DNA from: Phaeobacter cretensis
Lineage (GTDB): Bacteria > Pseudomonadota > Alphaproteobacteria > Rhodobacterales > Rhodobacteraceae
Direction: 5' to 3'
DNA: 64,000 nt
Assembly: GCF_047372505.1 (NCBI RefSeq)
Contig: NZ_JBKBEU010000001.1
Location: 2,170,001 to 2,234,000, forward strand
The notes under the pieces are model-generated. The model was not told the DNA's origin and made no database searches. It was given only the letters and a program-made list of their open reading frames with translations. This document shows, in pieces, positions 34,929 to 43,990 of this stretch. Both the position numbers and the translations under genes were made by a program. Numbering within the stretch: the first letter of the stretch is position 1; the number at the start of each line of letters is the position of its first letter.

Positions 34929-35753
34929 ATGAAGATGAATGAAACAGAAAGCACGTTGAAGATCGTGCACCATGGCAGTGCTTCCATCGCATATGACGTA
35001 CTCGGGCCCCCCTCAACTAACGCGCCGACACTGTGTCTTATCGCTTCTACAGGGCGAGGGCCGACGGACTTTGGTCATCTTGCTGAACACCTAACAAAAC
35101 AGGGGATTCGTGTTGTCCTGCCTTGGCCTCGTGGAGTTGGTCAAAGTGAAGGCGACCTTGAAACCGTCGATTTCCACGACTTCGCGGGCGATGCAGCGGC
35201 TGCACTTGCAGCAGAGGCTGGCCCCGGCGGAGCCTTCGTTGCGGGGCACGCATATGGGTGTTGGATTGCAAGAACAATGGCGGCAGACAAGCCAGATCTG
35301 GTAGATGGTGTTGTCTTATTGGCAGCCGCGGCAGGAAGCTGGCCAGCGGAACTTTCCCAGGCAATCAACATCGCTATGACCCCAGATGCGCCTGAGGAAG
35401 ATCGCATAGAAGCGCTACAGCTTGCATTTTTTCATGAAGAACATGATGCGCGCCCGTGGCTTAACGGATGGTACCCCGAACTTGCTAGGGTCCAACGCGC
35501 GGCTCGGACACGGACCGATCATGACAGCTGGTGGCATTGTGGGACCGCTCCGATCCTTGATCTGGTTGGATTGCAGGATCCGTTTCGCACACCGCAGGAT
35601 ATCAATTTCTATGTGAAAGAACTGGGACCACGCGTGACACTGCACACGATTGATGGTGCCAGCCATGCGCTTCCGGATGAGAGGTCAAAAGAGGTCGCAG
35701 ATATTGTTTCACAGTGGATCAAGACGTGTCTTACCGCTAGGTTGAGCAGGTAA
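34929..35753 (+). CDS. Alpha/beta-hydrolase-fold protein lacking the usual nucleophile
   Basis: A 274-residue protein with the fold's typical pattern: oxyanion region LCLIASTGRG, core segment VVLPWPRGVGQSEG, nucleophile elbow AGHAYG, and the last strand and His loop TIDGASHALPDE. At the elbow (residues 106-110) alanine 108 stands where Ser, Asp or Cys is expected. It could be a lyase-like, non-hydrolytic or inactive member. It has a GGAG ribosome site; ATG 34935 is an alternative start. First gene of the island, 0.6 kb from tRNA-Arg. Confidence 0.85.
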   Translation: MKMNETESTLKIVHHGSASIAYDVLGPPSTNAPTLCLIASTGRGPTDFGHLAEHLTKQGIRVVLPWPRGVGQSEGDLETVDFHDFAGDAAAALAAEAGPGGAFVAGHAYGCWIARTMAADKPDLVDGVVLLAAAAGSWPAELSQAINIAMTPDAPEEDRIEALQLAFFHEEHDARPWLNGWYPELARVQRAARTRTDHDSWWHCGTAPILDLVGLQDPFRTPQDINFYVKELGPRVTLHTIDGASHALPDERSKEVADIVSQWIKTCLTARLSR

Positions 35754-35774
35754 AGAAGTCTACAAAAATCTAAT

Positions 35775-35796
35775 TTAAGCTATACATATAGCTTAA
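35775..35796. promoter_or_regulatory. 22-bp near-perfect palindrome upstream of the ECH/HAD fusion gene
   Basis: TTAAGCTATA, two bases CA, then TATAGCTTAA: both 10-base arms match perfectly. It sits 80 bases before the likely start of the gene and is the best operator candidate in the island. The nearby UTRA-type GntR regulator at 39924 is a possible binder (inference). Confidence 0.6.
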
Positions 35797-35876
35797 TGTC
35801 ATTTATGACACAATCCCGACAGGCTGCCAAAAAGCGAACAGCACATTGGCATGCTTGCCCAAGCGGGAGAAGTGAT

Positions 35877-37958
35877 GTGATTTCAAACTCGAACGGGGTC
35901 CAAGGCGGGCAAGTTTATTTCGAAATGGCTGATGGAGTTGCCATTCTTCGTATAGAAAACCCACCGGTAAACGCTGGGTCATATGCTGTGCGCCAAGGGT
36001 TAGTAGGCGCCATTGCAAAGGCTACTGAACACCAAGCATCCGGTGCAATCATCTTGGGCGTTGGCAAATGCTTTGTGGCGGGATCGGACCTTCGTGAATT
36101 TGGGCAACCTTTGAAAACGCCTGAGTTGCCCGATGTGATCCGTGCTATCGAAGACGCACCCTTCCCGGTGGTTGCCGCGTTGCATGGAGTGGCGTTGGGT
36201 GGAGGGTTAGAGCTCGCGCTAGGCTGTGACTATCGCATCGCCGCGCTGAATACAAAGGTCGGGCTGCCCGAGGTTTCGCTTGGATTTGTGCCGGGCGCTG
36301 GCGGAACGCAGCGCTTGCCGCGTTTGGTTGGGATCGCCAAAGCCGTCGATCTGATTTGTGCGGCGTCGCGAATTTCGACGAGACACGCACAGGAGATCGG
36401 GCTGATTGACGCCGTGTCTGACGGTGACATTTTGACGGATGCATTGGCCTTCCTGAAATCGCAAACGCGATCTAAACGGCTTGCGATTTCACAGCCAGTG
36501 CCCGCCGATGCCGAGGGCGCGATTGACGCAGCCACTGCCAAGGCCATAAAGCGCGGCAAAGGCCGTCCAAATGTCACGGAAGCGATCCGTTTGGTTAAGG
36601 CTGCAACTGGCGACGCAGTGCAGACGCTTGCTGACGAACGCGCCGTATTCCAAGAAATGCGCCTAAGCGAGGATGCATTTGCTTTGCGCCATCTTTTCTT
36701 TGCCGAACGCAGCGCTGCAACAGTCGATGACGTCGATCCGAAATTAGCGGGTGACGTGACCACTGTTGGCGTGATCGGCGGCGGAACCATGGGACAAGGG
36801 ATTGCGCGCGCCTGTCTAAACGCTGGCCTAAAAGTAACCGTTGTTGAGCAAAACGACGAAGCACTTGCCAAATCAACAAGCGCCATCGCGCAGAACTTCA
36901 CAGCTCAAGTCGAACGCGGCAAGCGCAGCGTTGAACAGGTCAACGCTTTGCTCAACGCCTTGACGGGTGCCCTAGAGCTGGAAAAGGTTGCTAAATGCGA
37001 TCTGGTCATAGAAGCGGTATTCGAAGACCTGGACGTCAAAATCGAGCTGCTTGCAAAGCTTGAGACCGTTTTGGCCAAAAACGCGATCATCGCGACCAAT
37101 ACGTCGTACCTCAATATCAACGAAATGGTGCGGCAGCTTTCGCGGCCTGAGCGCGTGATTGGATTGCATTTCTTTAGCCCTGCCGACGTCATGAAACTAC
37201 TGGAAATTGTTCGTACGGATCGGACTTCAGACGCGGTTCTTGCAACGGGTCTAAAACTTGCCAGAAGGCTTGGCAAACAACCCGTTGTCGCTGGTGTTGG
37301 TGAGGGCTTCATCGGAAATCGGATTTACGCGGCCTATCGGCGCCGAGCCGAGCTGCTGGTTTTGGACGGTGCAACACCGCAGGACGTTGATGCAGCGATC
37401 ACACAGTTTGGTTTCGCCATGGGGCCGTTCGCCGTGTCTGACATGTCTGGTCTGGATATAGCTTGGGCGATGCGTAAGCGGAAGGCGTCTGAGCGCAGTC
37501 CGGAAGCGCGCTATGTGACCATCCCTGACAGCCTGTGCGAAGCCGGACGATTGGGCCGAAAAACCGGCAAAGGTTGGTACGACTACAGCAATAAAACCCC
37601 AGAGCCCGACCCAGTAGTTGAAGCTATCATCGCTGAGGCGCGAACCGAAGCCGGGATTGCCCCACAGACCTACGATACTGAGACCATCCAGCGACAGCTT
37701 CTTGCCGCGATGATCAATGAAGCCGCGCTTTTGCTGAGTGAAGGCATTGCCAAGCATCCTTCAGACGTCGATGTGACCCTAACGAATGGATATGGCTTCC
37801 CACGATGGCGTGGCGGGCCAATCTATTGGGCAGCCACACAGGATCGGGCTAAGGTTAGAGCCGACATTGCCGATCTTGAAATCGCCATTGGCCAAGGTTT
37901 TCGAACCGGTCCCTTAGATGAAACTCTCGACCAAATTGATACGCCACAAAAGGTTTAA
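35877..37958 (+). CDS. Bifunctional enoyl-CoA hydratase / 3-hydroxyacyl-CoA dehydrogenase
   Basis: A fused beta-oxidation enzyme of about 693 residues. The N-terminal crotonase domain has ALGGGLELALGCD and GLPEVSLGFVPGAGGTQRLP, so both catalytic glutamates are present. The dehydrogenase has the NAD loop GVIGGGTMGQGIARA, TNTSYLNINEM and the catalytic His in GLHFFSPADVMKLLE. I choose GTG 35877, which follows GGGAGA and gives the usual length; an ATG at 35796 would start inside the palindrome. Three bases separate it from the thiolase. Confidence 0.9.
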   Translation: MISNSNGVQGGQVYFEMADGVAILRIENPPVNAGSYAVRQGLVGAIAKATEHQASGAIILGVGKCFVAGSDLREFGQPLKTPELPDVIRAIEDAPFPVVAALHGVALGGGLELALGCDYRIAALNTKVGLPEVSLGFVPGAGGTQRLPRLVGIAKAVDLICAASRISTRHAQEIGLIDAVSDGDILTDALAFLKSQTRSKRLAISQPVPADAEGAIDAATAKAIKRGKGRPNVTEAIRLVKAATGDAVQTLADERAVFQEMRLSEDAFALRHLFFAERSAATVDDVDPKLAGDVTTVGVIGGGTMGQGIARACLNAGLKVTVVEQNDEALAKSTSAIAQNFTAQVERGKRSVEQVNALLNALTGALELEKVAKCDLVIEAVFEDLDVKIELLAKLETVLAKNAIIATNTSYLNINEMVRQLSRPERVIGLHFFSPADVMKLLEIVRTDRTSDAVLATGLKLARRLGKQPVVAGVGEGFIGNRIYAAYRRRAELLVLDGATPQDVDAAITQFGFAMGPFAVSDMSGLDIAWAMRKRKASERSPEARYVTIPDSLCEAGRLGRKTGKGWYDYSNKTPEPDPVVEAIIAEARTEAGIAPQTYDTETIQRQLLAAMINEAALLLSEGIAKHPSDVDVTLTNGYGFPRWRGGPIYWAATQDRAKVRADIADLEIAIGQGFRTGPLDETLDQIDTPQKV

Positions 37959-37961
37959 ACT

Positions 37962-39164
37962 ATGGAACGCGTTTTCATCTGCGATTACATCCGCACCCCA
38001 ATCGGCCGATATGGCGGCAGCTTGTCTGGTATCCGGACGGACGATCTAGCGGCTCTACCGCTCAAGGCACTCATAGAGCGTCACAAGAGCATTGATTGGG
38101 AAGCAGTTGTCGACGTCATCTACGGGTGCGCCAATCAAGCCGGAGAGGATAACCGCAGCGTGGCTCGGATGGCATTGCTTTTGGCGGGCCTGCCCGAGAT
38201 AGTATCGGGGACCACTCTGAACAGACTATGTGGGTCGGGCATGGACGCGGTGCTTGCCGCTTATCGTCGGCTCGCGCTTGGTGAAGGTGATCTTGCCATC
38301 GCGGGGGGCGTTGAAAGCATGAGCCGTGCGCCATACGTCATGCCCAAACCAACTACTGCGTTTTCCCGTGAACCCAGCGTCGAAGACACGACAATCGGCT
38401 GGCGTTTTATCAACCCCTTGATGCAGAAGTTGCATGGAACAGACTCGATGCCGGAAACCGCAGAGAATGTCGCAGAAGACTTCGGAATTTCACGCCAAGA
38501 CCAAGATGCCTTTGCCTTGCGGTCCCAACAGCGCGCAGCGGCAGCCATAGCCGACGGCGTGTTTGACGATGAGATAATGCCTGTTGATATCCCGCAGCGC
38601 CGAGGAGACCCGATCCGGTTTGACCAGGACGAGCATCCGCGCGCTACGACATTGGAGGAATTAGCTTCCTTACGCGCACCATTCCGCGACGGTGGTTCGG
38701 TGACGGCGGGCAATGCTTCTGGCGTGAACGACGGCGCGGCGGCACTGATCCTTGCCACCGAAGCTGGTGTAATGCGGCATGGACTTGCACCGCTTGCGCA
38801 AATCACAGGTGGCGCGACGGCGGGTGTTGCACCTCGGATCATGGGCATGGGCCCTGCTCCTGCCACCGAAAAGTTATGCGCGCGTTTGAACATTGCACCC
38901 GCCGACTTTGATGTGGTTGAGCTGAACGAAGCCTTCGCCAGCCAGGCGCTTGCGGTATTGCGGCGATTGGGGCTTCCCGATGACGCCGAACATATCAACC
39001 CGAATGGTGGTGCTATTGCACTGGGCCATCCACTTGGGATGTCAGGCACACGGATCGCCGGATCGGCAGCACGTATGCTGGCGCGCGGTCAAGGACGACG
39101 CGCTCTGGCGATGATGTGTATTGGCGTGGGCCAAGGAATAGCCCTTTCACTGGAAGCCGTATGA
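37962..39164 (+). CDS. pcaF: 3-oxoadipyl-CoA-type thiolase
   Basis: A 400-residue thiolase that cleaves a 3-oxoacyl-CoA. The catalytic residues lie in TTLNRLCGSGM, NPNGGAIALGHPLGMSG and MMCIGVGQG. The stretches CANQAGEDNRSVARMALLLAG and EDTTIGWRFINP are typical of PcaF/PaaJ enzymes, which act on 3-oxoadipyl-CoA. It is the third step after the ECH/HAD fusion. The rest of the pca pathway is missing, so a related dicarboxylic substrate is possible. Confidence 0.88.
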   Translation: MERVFICDYIRTPIGRYGGSLSGIRTDDLAALPLKALIERHKSIDWEAVVDVIYGCANQAGEDNRSVARMALLLAGLPEIVSGTTLNRLCGSGMDAVLAAYRRLALGEGDLAIAGGVESMSRAPYVMPKPTTAFSREPSVEDTTIGWRFINPLMQKLHGTDSMPETAENVAEDFGISRQDQDAFALRSQQRAAAAIADGVFDDEIMPVDIPQRRGDPIRFDQDEHPRATTLEELASLRAPFRDGGSVTAGNASGVNDGAAALILATEAGVMRHGLAPLAQITGGATAGVAPRIMGMGPAPATEKLCARLNIAPADFDVVELNEAFASQALAVLRRLGLPDDAEHINPNGGAIALGHPLGMSGTRIAGSAARMLARGQGRRALAMMCIGVGQGIALSLEAV

Positions 39165-39175
39165 CGGAGCCAACA

Positions 39176-39832
39176 ATGCAACTTCACTGGTCTCCGCGAT
39201 CCCCTTTTGTACGTAAGGTGATGATCGTCCTGCACGAAACCGGACAGTTGGATCAGGTTGAGCTGATCCGCACGCTTGTTGCGCTGCATCTCAAGCCGCA
39301 GGAGGACGTGTTGGCGGCCACTCCATTGGGCAAAATTCCAGCCCTAGTTACAGACCAAGGGCAAACGCTTTTTGATAGCCGGGTGATCAGCGAATACCTT
39401 GATACACGCGCGGGGACGGGGATTTTTCCGTCTGATCCAACGCCACGGTTCAAGCACCTTCGGTGGCAAGCACTGGGTGACGGCCTAACGGACATTCTTT
39501 TGCTTTGGCGTACAGAACTTAGCCGCGAAACAGGTCCCTGGCTGGCCGTTACAGAGGGCTGGTTGGCCAAAGTGCGGGCGTGTTTGCACCAGTTCGAAAC
39601 CGAAGCGGAGGCCCTGTCCAAAGCCCCATTCGGTATTGGTCAAATCGCGGTTATTTGCGGGCTTGGGCAATTGGATTTCCGTTGGCCAGATTGCGAGTGG
39701 CGTACGCATTTCCCAAAACTTGCACAGCTTGAACGAGAATTATCCACCCGCCCGTCTATCGCAGCTACGGCAATCACCGACGATCAAACATCGGGCGAAA
39801 ACGATGTGACGGTTGGGGGTCTGACTTTCTAG
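39176..39832 (+). CDS. Glutathione S-transferase family protein (island copy)
   Basis: A 218-residue GST-like protein. The N-terminus (WSPRSPFVRKVMIVLHETGQLDQVEL) nearly repeats that of the GST at 20050, so they are paralogues. Start 39176 has GGAG upstream; ATG 39161, which overlaps the thiolase stop, is also possible. Being last in the ECH/HAD-thiolase unit, it may handle a reactive intermediate, which is inference. Confidence 0.83.
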   Translation: MQLHWSPRSPFVRKVMIVLHETGQLDQVELIRTLVALHLKPQEDVLAATPLGKIPALVTDQGQTLFDSRVISEYLDTRAGTGIFPSDPTPRFKHLRWQALGDGLTDILLLWRTELSRETGPWLAVTEGWLAKVRACLHQFETEAEALSKAPFGIGQIAVICGLGQLDFRWPDCEWRTHFPKLAQLERELSTRPSIAATAITDDQTSGENDVTVGGLTF

Positions 39833-39923
39833 CGTTTGGATAAAGAGTAAAAATCTAGATCAATTGATTGAATGGCTGGCATGCGCCTGTTAGGCTCCTC
39901 GAAACTGAACTGGCGAGGGCCCT

Positions 39924-40676
39924 GTGGCTGACACAAAAATTGAAAATTCAACGATGAAGGCGCTGCAGAAAAGCAATGTCTCGCGTTACATCCAGCTTGC
40001 CAGCCTTTTTCGCCAACGTATCGAAAGCGCCGAGTGGGACGTTGGCCATAAAATCCCAACCGTTAAGGAGCTGGCGGACCAATGCGGCGTTGCCACGATG
40101 ACCATTCGTCAAGCGCTGGATATCCTTGAAAGCGAAGGCCTAATCGAACGCTACCGCGCCAAGGGCACATTTGTGCGCGAACGCCCGAAACGTGATCTTT
40201 GGTGTGAGGTTAAAACCGATTGGTCAGGTATGTTGATTGCCCGCCAAGACGCGACAATTGAAATACTATCCGACACCAGCGGCGGTAAGCTGCCGCGATA
40301 TGACGGCGATATCGGCAATGCTGCACCCAGCTATCGTCATTTGCGCCGCAAACACAGCCGCGACGGATCCGCTTTTCTTTTGGCGGATGTCTATGTTGAT
40401 GAACGTATCTGCAAGGACATTCCAGAAGAGGCTTATTCCAAAGTCACAGCGATGCGGTTGGTATCCGATATTCCGGGTCAAACCGTCTCTGACGCGCGGC
40501 AAATCGTAACGATCGGAGCGGCTGATCTGGAATCCTCGAATGAGCTGAATATTTCGATTGGTGATCCTATCGCAAAAGTACAGCGCGTCGCGGTCAACCA
40601 GCATGGTGACATCATCCTTATTGCCAACGGTATCTACCGCGGCGACATGATGCGGATCGACGTCAAGCTACGTTAG
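39924..40676 (+). CDS. GntR-family regulator with UTRA sensor domain (HutC type)
   Basis: A 250-residue regulator. The winged helix reads KIPTVKELADQCGVATMTIRQALDILESEGLIERYRAKGTFV, in the usual order for GntR; the C-terminal domain (YSKVTAMRLVSD onward) is the UTRA ligand-binding type. It starts with GTG after GCGAGGG. A perfect palindrome, ATCAATTGAT, lies at 39859-39868 in its leader. A likely controller of the island's catabolic genes on both sides. Confidence 0.85.
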   Translation: MADTKIENSTMKALQKSNVSRYIQLASLFRQRIESAEWDVGHKIPTVKELADQCGVATMTIRQALDILESEGLIERYRAKGTFVRERPKRDLWCEVKTDWSGMLIARQDATIEILSDTSGGKLPRYDGDIGNAAPSYRHLRRKHSRDGSAFLLADVYVDERICKDIPEEAYSKVTAMRLVSDIPGQTVSDARQIVTIGAADLESSNELNISIGDPIAKVQRVAVNQHGDIILIANGIYRGDMMRIDVKLR

Positions 40677-40706
40677 CGCTCCCCACGCAGTATAGGCGGG
40701 AAGCGC
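40676..40706. terminator. Hairpin between converging gntR and crotonase genes
   Basis: GCGCTCCCC pairs with GGGAAGCGC with one mismatch across a 12-base loop. There is no T run, so activity as a terminator is uncertain. Confidence 0.35.
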
Positions 40707-40715
40707 ACTATGCTG

Positions 40716-41483
40716 CTATTCCTTGAAAACGGGTGTGCGCTTTGCTCGGAAAGCCGCCATCGCCTCGGCCGTATCGTCCGAGGTCGAAAGAGCTTTTGTT
40801 TGGGTCTGCTCAAAGCGGTAGCCCTCGTAGATTGAAATACCCTCTGTCATCTGAAATGATTTCTTCGCCGCACGCACTGCGGATGGGCTGGCTTTTGCAA
40901 TGTCGGCGGCGATTCCTTGGGCCGTCGGCAACAATTCTTCGGGTGAAGTGCAAGCAGACGCAACGTTCATACGGTGCAATTCGGCCCCATATACCCGGCG
41001 TGCTGTCATGATCATCATACGGGCATCGCTTTCGCCAAAGTGGCGGCGCACGTGCGCAACGCCACCGGCTAATCCAACCATGACCTCGGTCATCTGCAGG
41101 AAGCCCTTTTCTGATGTCACAATGATGTCGCAGCACAGCGCTGTAACGCAACCTGCGCCAATGGCGGCGCCGTTGATCGCGGCGATGATCGGCTTGGGGC
41201 ATTCAAGCAAGCAATCAAAACTCGCACGGACCCGGCGATTGTGCGCCGTGTAGTGACCAGGATCTTGGGTTGGACGTTCCGACAAATCGGCACCAGCGGA
41301 AAACGCTTTACCTTCGCCCGTGATGACGATGGAGCGCACGTCGCTGCGATCACCAAGCGCATCAATCACGTCGACGAGTTCTTCGCGGAACCGGTTATTT
41401 TGGGCATTCACCGGAGGACGGTCGATCGTTACGGTCGCAACAAAGTCCGCAACGTCTAGCGAAAGAGTATCATAGATGCTCAC
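40716..41483 (-). CDS. Crotonase-family protein (enoyl-CoA hydratase/isomerase-like)
   Basis: A 255-residue crotonase-fold protein. The CoA/oxyanion motif KAFSAGADL is present. In the GAGCVTALCCD helix, Val113 stands where hydratases carry the first catalytic Glu; the second acid is kept (MTEVMVG, Glu133). It may therefore be an isomerase, hydrolase or decarboxylase rather than a hydratase. Last gene of a minus-strand run that starts with the transporters. It overlaps the flavin reductase by 4 bases. Confidence 0.85.
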   Translation of the reverse strand: MSIYDTLSLDVADFVATVTIDRPPVNAQNNRFREELVDVIDALGDRSDVRSIVITGEGKAFSAGADLSERPTQDPGHYTAHNRRVRASFDCLLECPKPIIAAINGAAIGAGCVTALCCDIIVTSEKGFLQMTEVMVGLAGGVAHVRRHFGESDARMMIMTARRVYGAELHRMNVASACTSPEELLPTAQGIAADIAKASPSAVRAAKKSFQMTEGISIYEGYRFEQTQTKALSTSDDTAEAMAAFRAKRTPVFKE

Positions 41484-42133
41484 GTGGTGTTTTCCTTCTT
41501 TTTACTTTCATCAGTTTCGGCCCAGTATGGTTCTATTGTGGGTCGCGACATTTCAAACGAAGCTTGCGGCACGGTATATTCTCGGTACTCCATGCGGCCG
41601 AGGGGCTTTAACAAATCGACATCAACCAAACCCTCACGCAACACACGTTCTTCAATGTAGATACCGACGACTTCGCCAATGGCGACCCGGTTGGTGCACG
41701 TGGTGTCAGCGGACGAAGCCAAGGTCACGATTTGCGACAGCTTACATTCGATAGCGACTGGCGATTGGGCTACGCGCTGCACCGGAATGTTTCGGCAGGC
41801 AACGGCATCTAGCCCTGAGGCGACAAATTCATCGACCCCAGGCGGACATGCGGCCGCAGACTGGATCATCGCCTCGCGCAACTCATAAGTCGCTATGTTA
41901 ACGCAGAAAAACCCTGTGGCTTCTGCGTTTCTAACACTGTCCTTTGTGCCATCTGATGAGAGCATCAGGAACGGTGGGTTCGACGCAATCGCATTAAAGC
42001 AGCTGTAGGGCGCCAAGTTCGCCGTGCCATCCGGCGCGGCGGTTGAGACCCAACCAATGGGCCGTCGAATGATCAGCCCCAGCCAAGGATTGTGCGGGAG
42101 ACCACGATCGTAATGTCGGGGATCGTAAAACAT
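41480..42133 (-). CDS. Flavin reductase-like FMN-binding split-barrel protein
   Basis: A 217-residue protein of the flavin_reductase/DIM6-NTAB family; the segment RPIGWVSTAAPDGTANLAPYSCFNAIASNPP is the FMN-binding core. Such proteins feed reduced flavin to a monooxygenase. No partner oxygenase is in the window, so its role may differ. Part of the minus-strand catabolic operon. Confidence 0.85.
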   Translation of the reverse strand: MFYDPRHYDRGLPHNPWLGLIIRRPIGWVSTAAPDGTANLAPYSCFNAIASNPPFLMLSSDGTKDSVRNAEATGFFCVNIATYELREAMIQSAAACPPGVDEFVASGLDAVACRNIPVQRVAQSPVAIECKLSQIVTLASSADTTCTNRVAIGEVVGIYIEERVLREGLVDVDLLKPLGRMEYREYTVPQASFEMSRPTIEPYWAETDESKKKENTT

Positions 42134-42167
42134 ATTCCTCCAGTAATTGGGTGGCGAGGGAGGTGCG

Positions 42168-42803
42168 TTAGTCTTTGCTGTTCGTGCTGGCAGGGATTGT
42201 TGAGAGTGCGTCCATGGGCCCAGCCAATGTCGCCTCGGTGCCCTTGGGCAGAGGGATACGATGTACGTTTAGCGTCATAGCTACCATCGAGTAGTAGCCA
42301 ATGACGGCGGTTAGTTCGACGGCACCAACCTCGCCCCAGCGGTCAACGATGGCCTGGTAGGTAGCCGTCCCGACATCACCAGTTTGCACCAATTGCCGCG
42401 CGAATTCGTATATCCCTTCAGCTTCAGTATCATCGCTAAACTCAGGTGGCTGGCCAACGCGGATCGCGTCGATGATATCCATGTCCAACCCGGCTCTGGC
42501 GGCGTCACCCGCATGGATCGCCCATTCAAGAACACTGTTCCAACGACGCGCCGTGACAAGGATCGCTACTTCATTGAGACGGGTCGGAAATGACGTTTCA
42601 AAGCGAAGGACCTTGCCCAGCTCTTGCCAACGGTCGGCAAGCACAGGGTTGTGCAAAGCTGCGCGAAGCGGTCCGACGATGATCCCACGCGGGCCAGAAA
42701 CGATCTGATCGTAAACGGCTTGCTGTGCTTCACTCATCGCACCTGGGCAAGGAAAGCTGATGCGACCTTCGGTTTGGCCATCCTTGACTGAGTTGTCTAT
42801 CAT
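42168..42803 (-). CDS. Carboxymuconolactone-decarboxylase-family protein
   Basis: A 211-residue all-helical protein of the CMD/AhpD superfamily. The core reads LNEVAILVTARRWNSVLEWAIHAGDAARAGL; it has the EW..H pattern but no CxxC, so it is not an AhpD-type peroxidase. Real CMD (PcaC) is shorter. It overlaps the CoA-transferase gene by 4 bases. Substrate unknown. Confidence 0.82.
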   Translation of the reverse strand: MIDNSVKDGQTEGRISFPCPGAMSEAQQAVYDQIVSGPRGIIVGPLRAALHNPVLADRWQELGKVLRFETSFPTRLNEVAILVTARRWNSVLEWAIHAGDAARAGLDMDIIDAIRVGQPPEFSDDTEAEGIYEFARQLVQTGDVGTATYQAIVDRWGEVGAVELTAVIGYYSMVAMTLNVHRIPLPKGTEATLAGPMDALSTIPASTNSKD

Positions 42804-43990
42804 TGCGTGTTTCCTAATCCGAGCGCCGAAAGCACTTCATTCGTGTGTTCGCCAAGCAAAGGCGGGGCTTTTTCGAAATGGAGCGGTGCGTTCTTGAAAT
42901 TCAGCGGGCTGACAACCTGACGTACCTTGCCGCTTAGCGGGTGCGGTATGTCCCGCAACATTCCACGGTGCTTGACCTGTGGTTCTTCAAACACGGTATC
43001 GACCGTGTTGATGGGGCCAGAAGGCACGCCGGCCTCTGCAAAGACAGCGATCCAGTCGATCACACTTCGAGTGGATAGTGCCTCGATCAGCTTGCCTTCG
43101 AGTACTTCCAAATTCTCAACCCGCGCGGCGTTGGTTGAGAATTTTGGGTCATCAGCGAGTGCCGGGTGTCCTATTGCTTCAGCAAACTTCTGGAACTGAC
43201 CATCGTTGCCGACCGCTAGAACGATATGCCCATCGGCAACCGGATAGACGTTTTGAGGTTGGATATTCGGATGACGGTTGCCGCGGCGTACGGGCGGCTT
43301 GCCCGAGACAAGGTAATTCATAGCTTGATTCGCCAGCATAGCGACGGACACGTCGAGCATCGCAATATCGATATGATCGCCCTTACCCGTTTCGGTCCGG
43401 TTCGCCAAAGCCGCGAGGACGCCGATGGCCGTATACATGCCTGTCATGATGTCGATGATCGGAACGCCAACTTTTTGTGGGCCACCGCCGACCTCACTAT
43501 CAGGCCCGCCTGTCACGCTCATCAGGCCCCCCATGCCTTGGATCATGAAATCATAGGCGGCGTCATTGGCCTTTGGGCCTGTTAGGCCAAATCCCGTGAC
43601 GGAGGCATAGATGAGCTGGGGGTTCACCTCTTTCAGCTTGTCATAACCAAGCCCCATCCGGTCGAGTGTGCCAGTCTTAAAATTCTCGAGCAGAATGTCG
43701 GACTCTGCCGCCAACGCCTTGACTGCGGAACGGCCCTCTTCGCTTTTGAGATCCAGTTCGACAGACCGTTTGCCGCGATTGACAGTTAGATAATAGCCTG
43801 ACTCTTTCGTGGTGTTCCCGTCGGTGTCACGCAAAAAGGGAGGCCCCCAGCGGCGAGTGTCGTCGCCTTCACCTAGGCGTTCAACCTTGACGACATCGGC
43901 CCCAAGGTCTGCAAGAACCTGACCACACCATGGGCCTGCCATGATCCGGCTAAGATCAAGAACGCGAATATGAGATAGAGGGCCTGCCAT
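42800..43990 (-). CDS. CaiB/BaiF-type CoA-transferase (class III)
   Basis: A 396-residue family III CoA-transferase that moves CoA between carboxylic acids. The N-terminal RVLDLSRIMAGPWCGQVLADLGADVVKVE is typical, and the catalytic Asp lies in NDAAYDFMIQG. It could activate the imported acid with an acyl-CoA donor, starting the CoA-bound pathway. It shares one base with the hydrolase gene upstream. Confidence 0.9.
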   Translation of the reverse strand: MAGPLSHIRVLDLSRIMAGPWCGQVLADLGADVVKVERLGEGDDTRRWGPPFLRDTDGNTTKESGYYLTVNRGKRSVELDLKSEEGRSAVKALAAESDILLENFKTGTLDRMGLGYDKLKEVNPQLIYASVTGFGLTGPKANDAAYDFMIQGMGGLMSVTGGPDSEVGGGPQKVGVPIIDIMTGMYTAIGVLAALANRTETGKGDHIDIAMLDVSVAMLANQAMNYLVSGKPPVRRGNRHPNIQPQNVYPVADGHIVLAVGNDGQFQKFAEAIGHPALADDPKFSTNAARVENLEVLEGKLIEALSTRSVIDWIAVFAEAGVPSGPINTVDTVFEEPQVKHRGMLRDIPHPLSGKVRQVVSPLNFKNAPLHFEKAPPLLGEHTNEVLSALGLGNTQ

